From contig OZ020593.1 of assembly GCA_963971535.1 (NCBI GenBank), forward strand, positions 15,922,148 to 15,986,147: a stretch of 64,000 nt of DNA, written 5' to 3'. Under the pieces are notes generated by a model. That model saw nothing but the letters and a program-made list of their open reading frames with translations, searched no databases and was not told where the DNA came from. Positions 34,721-45,885 of the stretch are shown in pieces. The position numbers and the translations under genes were made by a program. Each line of letters starts with the position of its first letter. Positions within the stretch are counted from its first letter, which is position 1. The DNA is from Notolepis coatsorum. Taxonomy: Eukaryota; Chordata; Actinopteri; Aulopiformes; Paralepididae.

Positions 34721-35353
34721 TTACTGGCTGGCTGGCTTCTCTTCCGGAACCACATACCTCCAATTTGTAGACTCTGTGCTTTGTTTGCTGCGTTCCAAGT
34801 TCGACTGGAACCTTAGCTCCTCCTGAGCGCTGGGGCTGGCCTCTGCCGCTCTTGCGGCAGCCACGTCCGACTCCAGCATCTTTATGCCATCTGTAGGTAT
34901 CACAACTTCTGTGATCTGTGTTCTACCGACATCGTGCCCTTCACTTGTGAGGTCTAAAGAGGACGGTAGATCTGGCAGCACTTGCTTCACAAGGACATGG
35001 TTACTGATACCGATTGTATCTCCATGGTTGCGACCCGTGTTACCACATCCCACCACACTCCAGCCTAAGTTTGTTTGCACTGCAAACGGCTGGTGGTGCT
35101 CACCAGCCACCGTGACTAGTGGCCGGAGGGCTTGAGCACAGTTGTAGCCAATTAACAGGCCAACATCACAGCGTTGCTCCGGCGCGATATCCTCTGCTAT
35201 ACAGTATGTGCCAGATGAGGCCATGCCTTCGCTGTCCCTGGTGTGGGAATATGGTCTCTGTTTGCCGGGATAAACTCTCTTGAGTAGGTCACTGGCAGCG
35301 GGATTAGCTTGGTTGAATAGAATCCTCTTACTTGTAGGCCAGTTAGTTTCCAA
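34721..35353 (-). pseudogene. BEL protease C-terminal part, shifted frame (unit 3)
   Basis: Copy of 13458-14090. Confidence 0.8.
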
Positions 35354-36310
35354 CTGGGCACGACTGTGTTTCTGGAAGCCAGTGTCGAGAGCTGTAGCTG
35401 CACTGCTTCACCCTTGGTTTTGAGAGCCTTTGCGGTCTTCTCGAGGATAAAGGTGGTGTCACTTTGTGTATCGAGGAGTGCATACACCAGGACTTCCCGG
35501 CTTGGCTCCCCTGTAGATGACACCCACACTGGAACTATTGTGGAGGTATGCGTGTCCCCATCATTCTGGATGACTCTAAACGACGTTGCCTGGTCGTGTG
35601 GCGGAGTATTTGTACCGTTGTGTAGGTACTTAGCACGGTTCCTTGCATCTGACCTTGGAGTCATCCTTTCTTCCGTGGTGTGATCATCATGGAGGCGAGT
35701 CATATGTCTTCTATCACAGATCTCGCAGTTGGTTCTATCTCTACAGTCCCTACAGCGATGGCCCGACTTCAGACAACCAAAGCACAACTGATTTTCGCGA
35801 ACAAACTTGTTTCGTTCAAACATGGTCTTCTGCATAAACTTGCGACACCTTTGTAGACTATGGCCGGTCGTAGCACAAAGGACACAGTGTGTGGCGCCGG
35901 CTGTCTCATGGGCACTGGTTGCTAAGACCCTTGCTCCCAGGTCCCTGCGTCTTGCGCCCAGGTCCCTCATACCTTCCCGTGGGTTCAGGGCATGAAGCGA
36001 TGTTACTGGGTTGCAAGCTATTTTGGCTTCACGTGTGAGGAACTTGACAAACTGGCTGAAGCTCGGGAACGTGTGAGTTTCGTCGTCCATGTCTACGACT
36101 TTCCTATTCCATCTTGCCGTCACTCCGTCTGGGAGTTTAGAGAGTATTTTCTGGTTCTCGTGGCAATCATTAAGTATTTCAAGACCTTTGATCTGAGGCA
36201 TGGCAGCCTCACGCAACATGGCTTTCTTGGCGCCTCCCCCCACGTACTGGCGTAGACAGTAAAACTGGCTGCACCCCGATGGCTCTTCAGTAGCAGCACT
36301 ACATTGAGTC
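35197..36310 (-). pseudogene. BEL/Pao gag-protease (spans units 3/4)
   Basis: Copy of 13934-15047 with identical defects. Confidence 0.88.
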
Positions 36311-36404
36311 TAGAACATTACCGCTGCCACAACATTCTGGAACGTTCTGGAGGAAGTCATAGCGGAACATTCTAGAACATCGAACATCCTGGCATTACAT
36401 CAAG

Positions 36405-36638
36405 ATGTCTGATAGTGGCAGCCATTCCAAGACTATGGTGGAGGAGGAGCCAACAGCCGCGGCAGAGGGCCAAGACAAGCCCAGAGAGCGCAAGTTGACG
36501 GCCGTGGCTCAAGAACTGAAGGATGAGCAAACGGCAAAGATTGAACGGAAGTTCAATACGTGCAAGGAAAGATGGCAGGAGGCGATGCGGGAAGCTGAGA
36601 ACGCGCTGCGTCCCCCGGGGCGCACTCAACCCACTTAA
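36405..36638 (+). CDS. 77-residue charged ORF (unit 4)
   Basis: Same protein as at 4525-4758, preceded by the heat-shock-like cluster at 36305-36390. Confidence 0.45.
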   Translation: MSDSGSHSKTMVEEEPTAAAEGQDKPRERKLTAVAQELKDEQTAKIERKFNTCKERWQEAMREAENALRPPGRTQPT

Positions 36639-36949
36639 ACACGGCGGCTGGCTTGCACGATGGTCACAAACGACCGAGTGATCGGTGTTGCCAGTCAGAG
36701 CAGAACATTAATTCCATTTTAGAAGGGAGTCTGGTTGTTTCCCTGCCAACGTCTCTAGTAGACAAACATACCAGCCACAGACTAGATTTACCAACAACTG
36801 GCTGGTGTTAATCTCCCACCCTGCTGTCAGTACTCAAGATAGTGGGAGTGTTGGAAGAGTAACAGGGTGAGGTTTGGGGGGCGATTCCCGTAAGGAGTCC
36901 AGTGATTCCGAGGCGCTGCTGTCCAACGGGGTCTTTCATCTTACGTTGT

Positions 36950-37817
36950 TGACAACCTAGGATGGCTTAGAGTAGACGACAGAGTACAGCAACTTGCAAT
37001 AGGCTTGGTCTACAAGATACACTACACGACCAAGGTACCCATGTACATGTCAAAATACTTCCCAAAGGTCAGTGAATACCACGATCACAACACCAGAGGG
37101 AGCTCCACAAATCATGTGCAACCCAGATTCGGCTCAAACAAGGGACTAAACACGTTTCGCAATTATGCCACATCAATGTGGAACGCCCTACCCAAAGCTG
37201 TAAAGAAATGTGAATCACTACCCACTTTCAAAACCACTCTCAAGGAACACCTACGGGAGACTGCAATTCGAAACTGGCCCCTGTAAATGTCCTAACCCAA
37301 CCCCCTCCAATGTACAGTAATGTACCTAGTATGGTTGTCAATATTCCAATGTACAGTTTTGCTTGTTTGTACAGTGCCCCCCCCCCCCCCAACGTAAATT
37401 ACCTAGTATGGTTGTCAATATCCCAATGTACAGTTTTGCTTGTACAGTTGTACAGTGTTTCCCCCCCCAACCCCTCCCTACCCAACCCCCCCCACACAAC
37501 CCCACCCAACCTCCTCCAATGTACAGTTTTTACGTCAAATGTATATACTCCCTTTTCTGGACTCTTTTTGTATCACAAACAGTACTGTATTTGCAAATCT
37601 GGTATGTCATAAATGTATAGATGTAGCAGTACTGTCTATCTGTATGTCATGTATGTCATATATGTCCTGATGAATTGAAAATGGGGGACCCTGATGTAAA
37701 CAAGACGAAAGTCTTTCTCTGGTCTGCATCCCCTTAACAATTGTGTGTATTGAGCTGTACTGTATTGTACCCATTCTGCAATATGTTAATAAAGTTTTCA
37801 ATCAATCAATCAATCAG
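36950..37817 (+). mobile_element. 5'-truncated LINE (unit 4)
   Basis: Copy of the unit 2 LINE, ending in the (CAAT)n tail. Confidence 0.8.
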
Positions 37818-39454
37818 TCGGCACCAGGGTTTCCGTTAGAAATCTTTTTTGCCGGTCTCAGTGTCTTGCAAGATTTCAATCTACCGGATAAATGGGATCA
37901 ATTCCGGTCAGAGTTTATTGAGCTTAAAAACAATTGATAGGCAGGCTATTTTTATAAAGAATGACATCCTCAAGGCATGTAGATTTATAATATTTTAACT
38001 TAAAACTAGGCTACTTTTGTGTATATACAATCATTAATATATTCCAAATAAAATAAGTCCCTCGAGACTTCGTGCTGCTGCCGACTTGAAATCAAATAGG
38101 TGTCGGTGGGCAGTCGGCCCGACATTAATAAACAGCAGTCTGTTATAATCACATTTTTATGAGCTAACGAATTCCGTTATATTGGACATTTGTATTAATT
38201 ATATCAAGCGAAGAACTGAGAAATTTGGCAGAGAGAGACGGCAACATTATCATGGGTTTGCGTGACTCCGCCTCCCAACGACTTGGTGCTGGATTTGCGA
38301 GAGCGTGCAGCTGCAGAGCCGCAGAGCCAGCGGTGCTTTCAGGTCCGGTCTGGGGACCGCTCAGCAGCGCCCCCCACCCAACAGCTGAATTGCCAATGGC
38401 TGAATTGGAGTATTGCACTGTGCGGGCACAACTGTCAGCTCTGCGGCTCTGCAGTTGCATGCTTCTCGCAAATCTAGCTCCCGCTGCCAAACCCAAATGA
38501 ATCTCGACATCGCTTCACCAATAGTCGTTATCAGAACACTACACACATATCATAATAGAACACACATCGTTGTCATTATTAGACCTGCTTGGTGAAGCAA
38601 CAATGAAACAAATGTAACTATTTTAATACAATTCAAATTGTGCTTAGAGGGAATTATTTTCACCGGACATTATGACCGGAGAGATTTAAATATGTCGGAC
38701 TTCAACAGATTTTGCCGGTCAAAAACCGGTAATTACCGGATAGCGGGATCCTTGCGACCCACATCCATCTCCAGCAAAGGCCTCCGTTTCTTCGCCTCTT
38801 CTTTTTCCTATGGCGATACATCACACAGTTAACAGTCAAAAGCTTTTCATCATTAGTCACACTGGGAAGTGAACCTTCTGCCAAAAAGGGACAAGGACGG
38901 GGGGAGACAATCACACGCATACATACTGATGATGTACAGTAGGGTGTGTCAAGAAATGAAAATTTGAGAAATGAGAGGTGGCCCTATGGTTTCAAGTTGT
39001 GTTATGATATAATAAAGCATAATCGAAAGCAAAAAAGTGGGTTTGACTTTATTTACCTACCCCGTTTTTCGATTGAAAAATTGCATTTTTTGCGGATTTC
39101 TGACAGTTTCCGCCAAAATCACATTTTCATATATGTGACTGCTTGTCTACATCCTGGGACCTCATTCAGACTTACTACCCCTACCTTAAGCTTGGTATAG
39201 TAGCCCATACCATGTTACAATGCAATAACATACAATACCATGGTATACCATAAATAAATAATCGGAAGTGTGTGGTACTGTATAATTAGTGAAAACAGGG
39301 CAGGACAGCATTTTGGTTTTTATAATGCTTTATTTTTTTTGCCTTTGTTATTTTATACTTTTTATTTTATTAAATTTGTTTATCAGATACTGTAGCAATA
39401 CATCTAGTTGTATTTCAAAGCCATAAATGTGGAGATTCAGTTTGATTGCATACT

Positions 39455-39590
39455 TCATGGCAAGCTTCATGATGCCGATGAGGTCCTGCTTGCTGTTGAT
39501 CTTGGGCACCAGGTCCATGTGCTCTGCCCTCCTCTCAGCACTATACACAGCACTGGCTGCTGCTGTCACTTCCTTCACACCTCTCTCTAT
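39455..39590 (-). CDS. Possible coding exon, minus strand
   Basis: The minus strand reads an open stretch, AERRAEHMDLVPKINSKQDL followed by IGIMKLA, ending at a GAA|GTATGC donor-like site near 39455. No good acceptor is seen; a LINE insertion near 39590 may have removed it. Part of this stretch (39464-39501) is kept in the array units, where it is broken by the hAT insertion and a deletion. I do not recognise the protein; it could share a gene with 43338-43440. Confidence 0.3.
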
Positions 39591-40055
39591 AACCCTCCCT
39601 CAGGTCCCTGCACGACTCCAGGGCGCTGAAGAGGGCGAGGAAGATCATGGCCGACCCCTCCCACCCCGGTCACAGCCTCTTCACCCTGCTCCCCTCTGGG
39701 AGAAGGCTGAGGATCCCAAAGGCTGTGAAAGCTCGTCACAGACTGAGCTTCTTCCCCTCAGCCGCCAGGCTGATCAATGCCTCAGGCGCCCCCCTCTGCC
39801 CCCAAGTGACACTGGCACAATGACACTGACTGCACTAGTCCTTACTGGAACTCTGCACTTTTCACTTTATATATATATATGTATTTAAATTATTAATCCT
39901 CCACTGCACTGTTTTTTGTCCTGTGTCTGTGTTGGTGTTTGTCGTTACTGTGAAAAAAGAAATGAAAAAATGCATACACTGTAGTGCTGCAACAATTACC
40001 AATGTGTTTTGCACCGATGGCTTAATAAAGGAATCTGAATCTGAATCTAAAAAAT
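39590..40055 (+). mobile_element. LINE 3' end, CR1/L2/Rex-like
   Basis: The plus strand reads the last ~70 codons of a LINE ORF2 (SLHDSRALKRARKIMADPSH, LFTLLPSGRRLR, FFPSAARLINAS). A 3' UTR follows, ending AATAAAGGAATCTGAATCTG with a (GAATCT)n tail, as usual for CR1/L2-type elements. It is 5'-truncated and not capable of movement. Confidence 0.75.
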
Positions 40056-40101
40056 CCTAACTAACCTTACTGGCATGCACTTGATATACTAACCTACACT
40101 G

Positions 40102-40951
40102 TAGGGGTGGGAATCACCAGTTTAATCACGATACGATACGATATCGATTCTTTGGACAACGATACGATATTATCCGATATCACACAGTCTGCCACGATAC
40201 GATACGATTCGATTCAGGTGCCTGCGATCGATATGAGACGATATTATGTGCCCATTTAATACAATCAGTAACATTTAAATCAACAAAAAAAAAGGCAATG
40301 GAAATATCCTGACATTTTTATTTTTGAGCTCTTCCAGACATTTAAATGAAAAACAATCTATTGTTTTTAATACAAATAGACCTCCTGTTCACTGTTTTTG
40401 GTTAGTTTTTCTTTTTTCTCTCGATATTAATATCCTATTCACTGTCACAGAGCTGTATTTTGGCTCGAAAAGCATATTGGGAGTCCCAAGGTGCAGTACC
40501 GGCCAGATCCTGTTAGTGGGGCTATCCCGAGAATGCACCCTCCCAGTCCCCACTTCTCTCTGCCTATGGCTCTGGGTTAGCTTGTTAGCTCACGCTAACG
40601 TAACGTTATCTTCGATCTTTAACGCGACGTGGGCATAATGGAGTGACAAGGATTGCAAAGCAGGTTAGATGCATTGGACCCGTTGTGGAATAAAACAGCA
40701 GGGACATGTTTTGGGTCACAGAATAGGCACACTAGTCTTGCTCTAGTGACGCTCTAGACGCTACTGCTGTTGATGTTAAACGGAGTTTGAGTTTCACAAC
40801 ACTGGGCGCGGGGCGATGACGTCGCCGTCGCCGGATTTTCAAAATAAGAGTATCGCAATATGAATAGATCTTTTTACGTGGCATCGATCCTATTTGATTA
40901 TTGATAATAGATCGATATATCGATCTGGATCGATGTATCGTCCCACCCCTA
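40102..40951. mobile_element. hAT non-autonomous element, 850 bp
   Basis: Ends TAGGGGTGGGAATCAC and its partner GTATCGTCCCACCCCTA; 8-bp duplication CTACACTG at 40094-40101 and 40952-40959. Subterminal ATACGAT and ATCGATC words; no coding frame. Confidence 0.88.
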
Positions 40952-40962
40952 CTACACTGTAG

Positions 40963-41095
40963 CACTCAACACTTTGATGAACATTGTTACTCAGCTGATA
41001 AGAGTTGTACCCTTCCTGCTGTCTTGTTATACAAAACTTGTAAGTCACTTTGGATAAAAGCATCAGCCAAATGTAAATGTAAAAAAAAAAACTCT
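40963..41095 (+). mobile_element. Fish SINE-type 3' end
   Basis: Ends in GTAAGTCACTTTGGATAAAA and GCATCAGCCAAATGTAAATG, then poly-A: a 3' end common to short retroposons of fish. The 5' limit is unclear. Confidence 0.5.
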
Positions 41096-42107
41096 TAGCG
41101 ATTGTACCAGCCAGACACTTAATAACAATGAGCTACCGTTAACTAATTGCTAATTCAATGGCCCATCTGAAAATAAAGACTATGTTACACCGAGTTGTCC
41201 TTCTATACGCCTCTTGCGGGTCTCAAACTGTTATAACTTATGTCATTATCAGCAGGTCAGGACTACAAGCATACGATTAAAGCCAAGCTATCTACCTAGC
41301 CACTAGCATGCTAATGAAATAGACCAGATTTGAGTGTAGTTTTAGCATGCTAACGTTAACAGTGTTACAATTCCACCATCCGATACGACACAGCATCAGA
41401 ACGGTGTGGTAACGTTAGCATGCTACGTATCTTGTAACTAGTCAAAACGGGTCTATTTCACTAGCACGCCGGTGGCTAGCTCCACTAAGGTCACAAATCA
41501 CAATGAGGGTCTACAACCATAGTACGCATGCGTTAGCAGCATCCCAATGGGTGTGGTCGGGTCTTTGTTGGGCTATGTTTGCCCCATTAGGGCACGTAGT
41601 CTTTATCAGCAGCAAATTCAAGTAGAAAGTTGTGTGGTACTTTATCGTGTTCCGAGGACAAGGCAGATGAAGGCTCGACATACAGTCACTGCACTTCCAA
41701 CCAAAGTCATTAATATGACAGTAAACACTAATGGAGTACCCAGCTCAGTGTTGTTATAGCAAAGACATTCAGCGATATTTCTTTCTTCCCAGGGTGGCGA
41801 TAAAGTACAACACAACTTGCTATGTGAATCTGCTGCCGTCAGTGACAGCACATGCAGCATATTTGATCGTGAACATTTATTTTGGGAGGGAGGCTAAATT
41901 AATTACAAAAAAACTGCTTGTGTTACTGTTGGATCGTATTCACCGGTTTGCAAACCTTATGCAACGCTAGCGACCGTAAATTCCCGTTAGCATAACATTA
42001 GCTTGCAGGATGTGTAGCGAGTCCACACAATGAATTCATTTGTAACGGTGACCAGACAGTTTGGTTGGAATTATGTAGTAGTCATCCATTAGCAACTAAC
42101 ACAGATT
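41096..42107. other. Single-copy stretch with an imperfect inverted repeat, no gene seen
   Basis: Arms near 41298-41325 and 41450-41476 (GCCACTAGCATGCTAATGAA and its near complement) enclose a smaller pair (TAGCATGCTAACGTTA at about 41343 and 41410). Probably a decayed foldback element. The remaining sequence shows no convincing exon. Confidence 0.35.
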
Positions 42108-42115
42108 GTCTAATT

Positions 42116-42499
42116 CAGTGGTTCCCAAACTGTGGTGCGCGCACCCCTTGTGGTGCGCGAGCGCCCTCTAGGTGGTGCGTGACATGAAAAGGCTAATGGT
42201 GGTAAATAACTTTTTTTTTATTATTTTTTTTTTTTTACAATAAAATTTCATAAAAATCTTAGTCAAACCTTTAGTATTATGGATATTAAACATGCTGGCA
42301 GAGTACATGCATCCATGTTGTCGTGAACATTTTAATTAAATAAAGAAATTCCCTATCCATAGTCGCCCGTGGGAAGAGAAAAAAATCAAATCTGTGCACG
42401 GAGACCAGCAACAATCTTTTCTAACAGAAACCCATTGGGGGGTCAGCTAGGTCGGGAGGTGACAGGGGGTGCACGGCCAAAAAAGTTTGGGAACCGCTG
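42116..42499. mobile_element. hAT short element, 384 bp
   Basis: Ends CAGTGGTTCCCAAACT and its complement AGTTTGGGAACCGCTG; exact 8-bp duplication GTCTAATT at 42108-42115 and 42500-42507. A typical MITE with no coding frame. Confidence 0.92.
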
Positions 42500-42507
42500 G
42501 TCTAATT

Positions 42508-43337
42508 AGACACCTACCAACCAATCAGAATCACCCAGGCCACGGTATAAGGAATATCATTTTGTTCCGTCCAAATTGTTTTGGCACTTTGAAATAGGTC
42601 ACTCTGTTGGTGCTCTATAGGCCACTCCGTCGGCGTGTTCATGCCAATTGGCAAAAAGGTGCATAACTAAAGATTTTGTGGAAAGGTTGGGCATGAGCCA
42701 AAGGAGCCGATTAACTGTTCAGGCTAATTGGCAAGAAAGGGGAGTGGCCTCTAACGCAAACGGCGCATAGCTTCGAAAACAGATCACGTAACATGAACAA
42801 ACTGGAAATCTTGACAAAAACACACAGCCACGCGCCCTTGCGTGTATGATTGCATGCACATAGGCGGTCGCAGATTTGTGCTAATTTAAGCGTGCATATG
42901 ACCGTGGTTTAAAATATATATAATCAAATCCCATCAGTTTTGTCATTTCACAGACTATGGAGCCTGCGAGAAGTACAATGTGCTGCTGTGCAAATATTAA
43001 TAAAATAAATTAAAATAAAAGCTTTTCCAAAGAAGTAGGCCTGCTCACGTGAACCCTGATTCACTACAATACATCCTATGGTACAACACCTCAGTGGATG
43101 CTGCCAGGGCCGACACGACGTTAACCCTAACCACCAGCCATACGCTTGGCTGTCATCTCGTCAGTTCTACTAGTAGCCACTTTGGCAGATAACCAACCTG
43201 CGTCTGACCCACAGAATTTTTTTAACCCGGGTGCTGAAGGAGGTGGTTTCACGGCCCCCCCCAGCGAGGCCTCTGGCTGGGCTCGTTAGTGAGCTCCAGG
43301 CCGTCAGCCTGGACAAGAGCGCAGCTCTCTTTCTTAC
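42508..43337. other. Single-copy stretch, nothing recognised
   Basis: Short inverted words GGCCACTCC (about 42620) and GGAGTGGCC (about 42742) are the only structure seen before the candidate exon. Confidence 0.3.
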
Positions 43338-43440
43338 CTTGGGTGTCACCAGCTGGTAGTCGATATGTGTCAATTCGGGGAGGAAGCAGATGAGGTCGAG
43401 CCTGTAGTTATCCTTTTTGGTGACAGGATGGCCGACAAGA
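43338..43440 (-). CDS. Candidate host exon, leucine-rich-repeat C-terminal cap-like
   Basis: 103 bp on the minus strand, bounded by TGTTTTATTTTCAG before 43440 and GTAAGAAAG after 43338, both good vertebrate splice signals. It reads HPVTKKDNYRLDLICFLPEL then THIDYQLVTPK. The N-Y-R-L, F-L-P-x-L and I-D spacing is that of the cap after the last leucine-rich repeat in many intracellular LRR proteins. I cannot name the gene. The exon lies in the 3956 bp that array units 1-3 lack. Confidence 0.45.
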
Positions 43441-43457
43441 CTGAAAATAAAACAGGA

Positions 43458-44011
43458 ACGTTATATCTACCATGTACAAGTAGACTAGAAGTCAACAGAA
43501 TCAGGGCCGCCACAGTCTAATTGGTCCCGCCACAGTTTTATAATGAACAAAAAAAGATTAATAGAAATAATTCATTTTTTTTTGGGTAATATTTTTTTAA
43601 ATATAAAGTTTGCCAATAGGGATGTATCAGTATAGTGCGGTGGCTTAGCAAAAAAATGTGGACGCGCCGGACAAAAGCACAAAATTTTTTCCACGTGTTC
43701 CCCATCACCATAGCTTTCATTTTGGGGTAGGGGCCACATCATCATGATGGATTTCAAGATGGCTGCCATGTAAAATCAAGGTTCTGCCCATTAATAAATA
43801 TCTTGGTCCATAGCGCGCTCAATATTTGAGCGAACACAAAAGTATTGGTATCCCTGTAAACTAGAGAAGCTAAGCTTTCCATTGGTACGATTTCCATTAA
43901 GCCCAACTGTTGGGAAGGGGGTTTTAATAGGCAATGATTCAAAATGTGTCGAACATTGGGTTAGGGTTTGTTGTTAGAATGTTGAACATAGAAGATCAAT
44001 TTTGATCAAAC
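43458..44011 (+). repeat. Single-copy counterpart of array sequence 9414-10440, without the SINE
   Basis: Matches the unit from ACGTTATATCTACC onward, but has one uninterrupted GGGTAAT (43584-43590) where the units carry the SINE. Repeat X starts at about 43630 and is internally shortened after 43946. It is interrupted at 44011 by the hAT element. Confidence 0.85.
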
Positions 44012-44267
44012 TAGGGCTGGACGGTATGGTCTAAAATTTATATCACGGTATAATTTGAAGCATAGACGGTAACGGTATATATCACGGTATATTAACTTAT
44101 CTTAAAATGTCTATATAAATGCTTCTGAAGGGGTAAAACACTGTTATTCTGTTACAGCTGCTGAGCTCTATACTATAGCTAATGTCCATCAATATCTTCC
44201 TTTTTAATTAAATAGGTTCAAGAATCGAATCAGGATTGTTAGCAGAGAGAGAGCGAGGGAGGGAGGA

Positions 44268-44466
44268 GGCTGCTAGAGTGGAGCTAACGTTAGCTTGCTG
44301 AGGCTAGTACATCGACAGGCTGCTAGTGGAGCCAGCTAACGTTAGCTTGCTGAGGCTAGTACATCGACAGGCTGCTAGTGGAGCCAGCTAACGTTAGCTT
44401 GCTGAGGCTAGTACATCGACAGGCTGCTAGTGGAGCCAGCTAACGTTAGCTTGTTGAGGCTAGTAC
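44268..44466 (+). repeat. 52-bp tandem repeats inside the hAT
   Basis: Units at about 44268, 44318, 44370 and 44422, each with GAGCCAGCTAACGTTAGCTT and CTAGTACATCGACA (the first unit lacks CCA). The last unit is split by the Mutator-like insertion; its remainder and one more unit are at 51132-51201. Confidence 0.85.
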
Positions 44467-44756
44467 GCGTGTAGCTTAATGCCAGCGGAAGAGTGCAAGA
44501 GCGCTTCCGCATTCTTCGCCGCGCATGCGCATGAGGTCCTCGCTTAGTTCAGACGCCCCATTCAACACGGTGAATCCCAAACTCGAAACTCCGTTAAGCT
44601 CCAGAGAGAGAGGCTGAAAACCGCCAGTTCTTGCCCGACGGATGGGAGCCGAATCGGGATCTGAGTTTTCTGATGAATAGCCCCAAAACATGGAGGTCGC
44701 GAACGGCGCCGGCTTTGCTGACCAGAGCTCTCTCAGATTCAAAATTGCAGCCTGGA

Positions 44757-44942
44757 ATGAATGAATGAATGAATGAAGACTTTATTTAACAGATTGCAGA
44801 ATGGGTACAATACAGTACGGCTCAATACATACAATTGTTAAGGGGATGCAGACCTGAGAAAGACGTTTGTCTTGTTTCCATCAGGGTCCCCCATTTTCAA
44901 TTCATATAGACATTTATGACATACACAACATACATGACATAC
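44757..44942 (-). mobile_element. Short LINE 3'-end copy inside the left MULE terminus
   Basis: Starts with an (AATG)n tail and reads, on the minus strand, the 3' end of the LINE seen at 5070-5938. It splits the left inverted terminus, which continues at about 44935. Confidence 0.7.
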
Positions 44943-44977
44943 ATGTTTCGGAACCAATGTATAACTACAAAGTTACA

Positions 44978-45164
44978 AAGACAGTGTAAACAATATAATT
45001 AACTCTGAATATAATAATGACGAAAAATAAACAGGATACACAACACAACAAGGTGCACTACAAGGTGCACTACATATAACCTCATCGCATGCACCTTGTT
45101 GTGTATCCTGTTTATTTTTCGTCATTATTATATTGAGAGTTAATTATATTGTTTACACTGTCTT
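44978..45164. repeat. Foldback hairpin, ~78-bp arms
   Basis: Left arm 44978-45057 and right arm 45089-45164 are almost exact complements (AAGACAGTGTAAACAATATA and onward; AACAGGATACACAAC), with a ~30-bp loop that repeats AAGGTGCACTAC. No coding function. Probably a local inversion-duplication. Confidence 0.75.
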
Positions 45165-45355
45165 TCTTCTAATATAACCCTGCCCATTCCCAAATCATAT
45201 TCAGAAAGTATCACAGAGACTTATATTGACAGCGGAATTAGTTATTATTAGTAAGACACAACATTTCCGTAGTAATTGACCACCAGACTCTTTCTCTTAA
45301 GGCATTAACGATAGGTTATGTAGATAACCTAGTTATATTAGTATAGGCTAAGCTC

Positions 45356-45508
45356 CCGCTCTGAGCCTTACGAGATACTCCATATCGCCTGTGATACCTA
45401 ATGTATCTCCCACGAACAAAAACACATGCACCCCACCTGTATGGGGCCCCGCCCCTTATGGTGGCACCACCCATATAATCATGACTCTGGTCATGACACA
45501 CCCTTCCT
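45356..45508 (-). repeat. DIRS left inverted terminus
   Basis: Runs from GCTCTGAGCCTTACGAGATA to ATGACACACCCTTCCTC; complement of 50608-50763. Confidence 0.88.
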
Positions 45509-45560
45509 CGCCAAAAACCCGTCCCAGGAAAAGATCCCTCAAGAGGGAACTCAGGGCGCG

Positions 45561-45660
45561 CAGAGCGGGAGCTTAGCCTATACTAATATAACTAGGTTAT
45601 CTACATAACCTATCGTTATATTTCGTATGGCATCGCTCCCGCTCTGAGCCTTACGAGATA
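45561..45660. repeat. DIRS internal complementary region
   Basis: 45561-45617 is the complement of 45307-45363, and 45613-45660 is the complement of 50743-50786; together they represent both element ends joined. Confidence 0.85.
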
Positions 45661-45885
45661 ATGGGGAAGAGCGGGTGCGAGACCCGACAGATGTACCCCC
45701 TGAGGACCCGTAAGCCCACATCAAGGGGTGCGGGGAGCCCTGTCACCCCATCCTTCCTAACGAAGGGGGGGCGCAGTCAACTCCACCTGAATGCGAACAA
45801 GAGGGAGCCAGAACCCCTTGAACACACCGTACAGGCGGAACCACGTGTGACTCAACACACTGCGGCCCATACCCATACACTCCCG

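Larger units (their letters stand above)
24899..35530. repeat. Array unit 3
   Basis: 10632 bp, complete, with the same element content as unit 2. Confidence 0.92.
3651..39501. repeat. Tandem array of a 10.63-kb unit, about 3.4 copies
   Basis: The same ~10.63-kb sequence recurs head to tail with starts at 3651, 14268, 24899 and 35531, giving unit lengths of 10617, 10631 and 10632 bp and a final partial unit. The reference point is the TGGAACTATTGTGG word in the gag gene. Units 2 and 3 differ at very few positions (17841, poly-C lengths). Unit 1 differs more in its first 3.2 kb than in the rest. The left edge cuts a hAT element. On the right, homology to units 1-3 ends at about 39501. This is either a recent segmental amplification or an assembly repeat error. 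Confidence 0.95.
35531..39501. repeat. Array unit 4, partial
   Basis: It matches the first 3.97 kb of the unit, but at 39456-39463 it keeps the uninterrupted hAT target CATGGCAA. After GTTGATC (39501) it continues into single-copy sequence. Matching sequence resumes only at 43458, so units 1-3 lack the 3956 bp between. Confidence 0.9.

Noticed and set aside
3651..39501. Idea that the tandem array is a chain of retrotransposons sharing LTRs
   Set aside because: Unit boundaries fall inside gag, and hAT, SINE and LINE insertions are copied along identically, so duplication acted on DNA.
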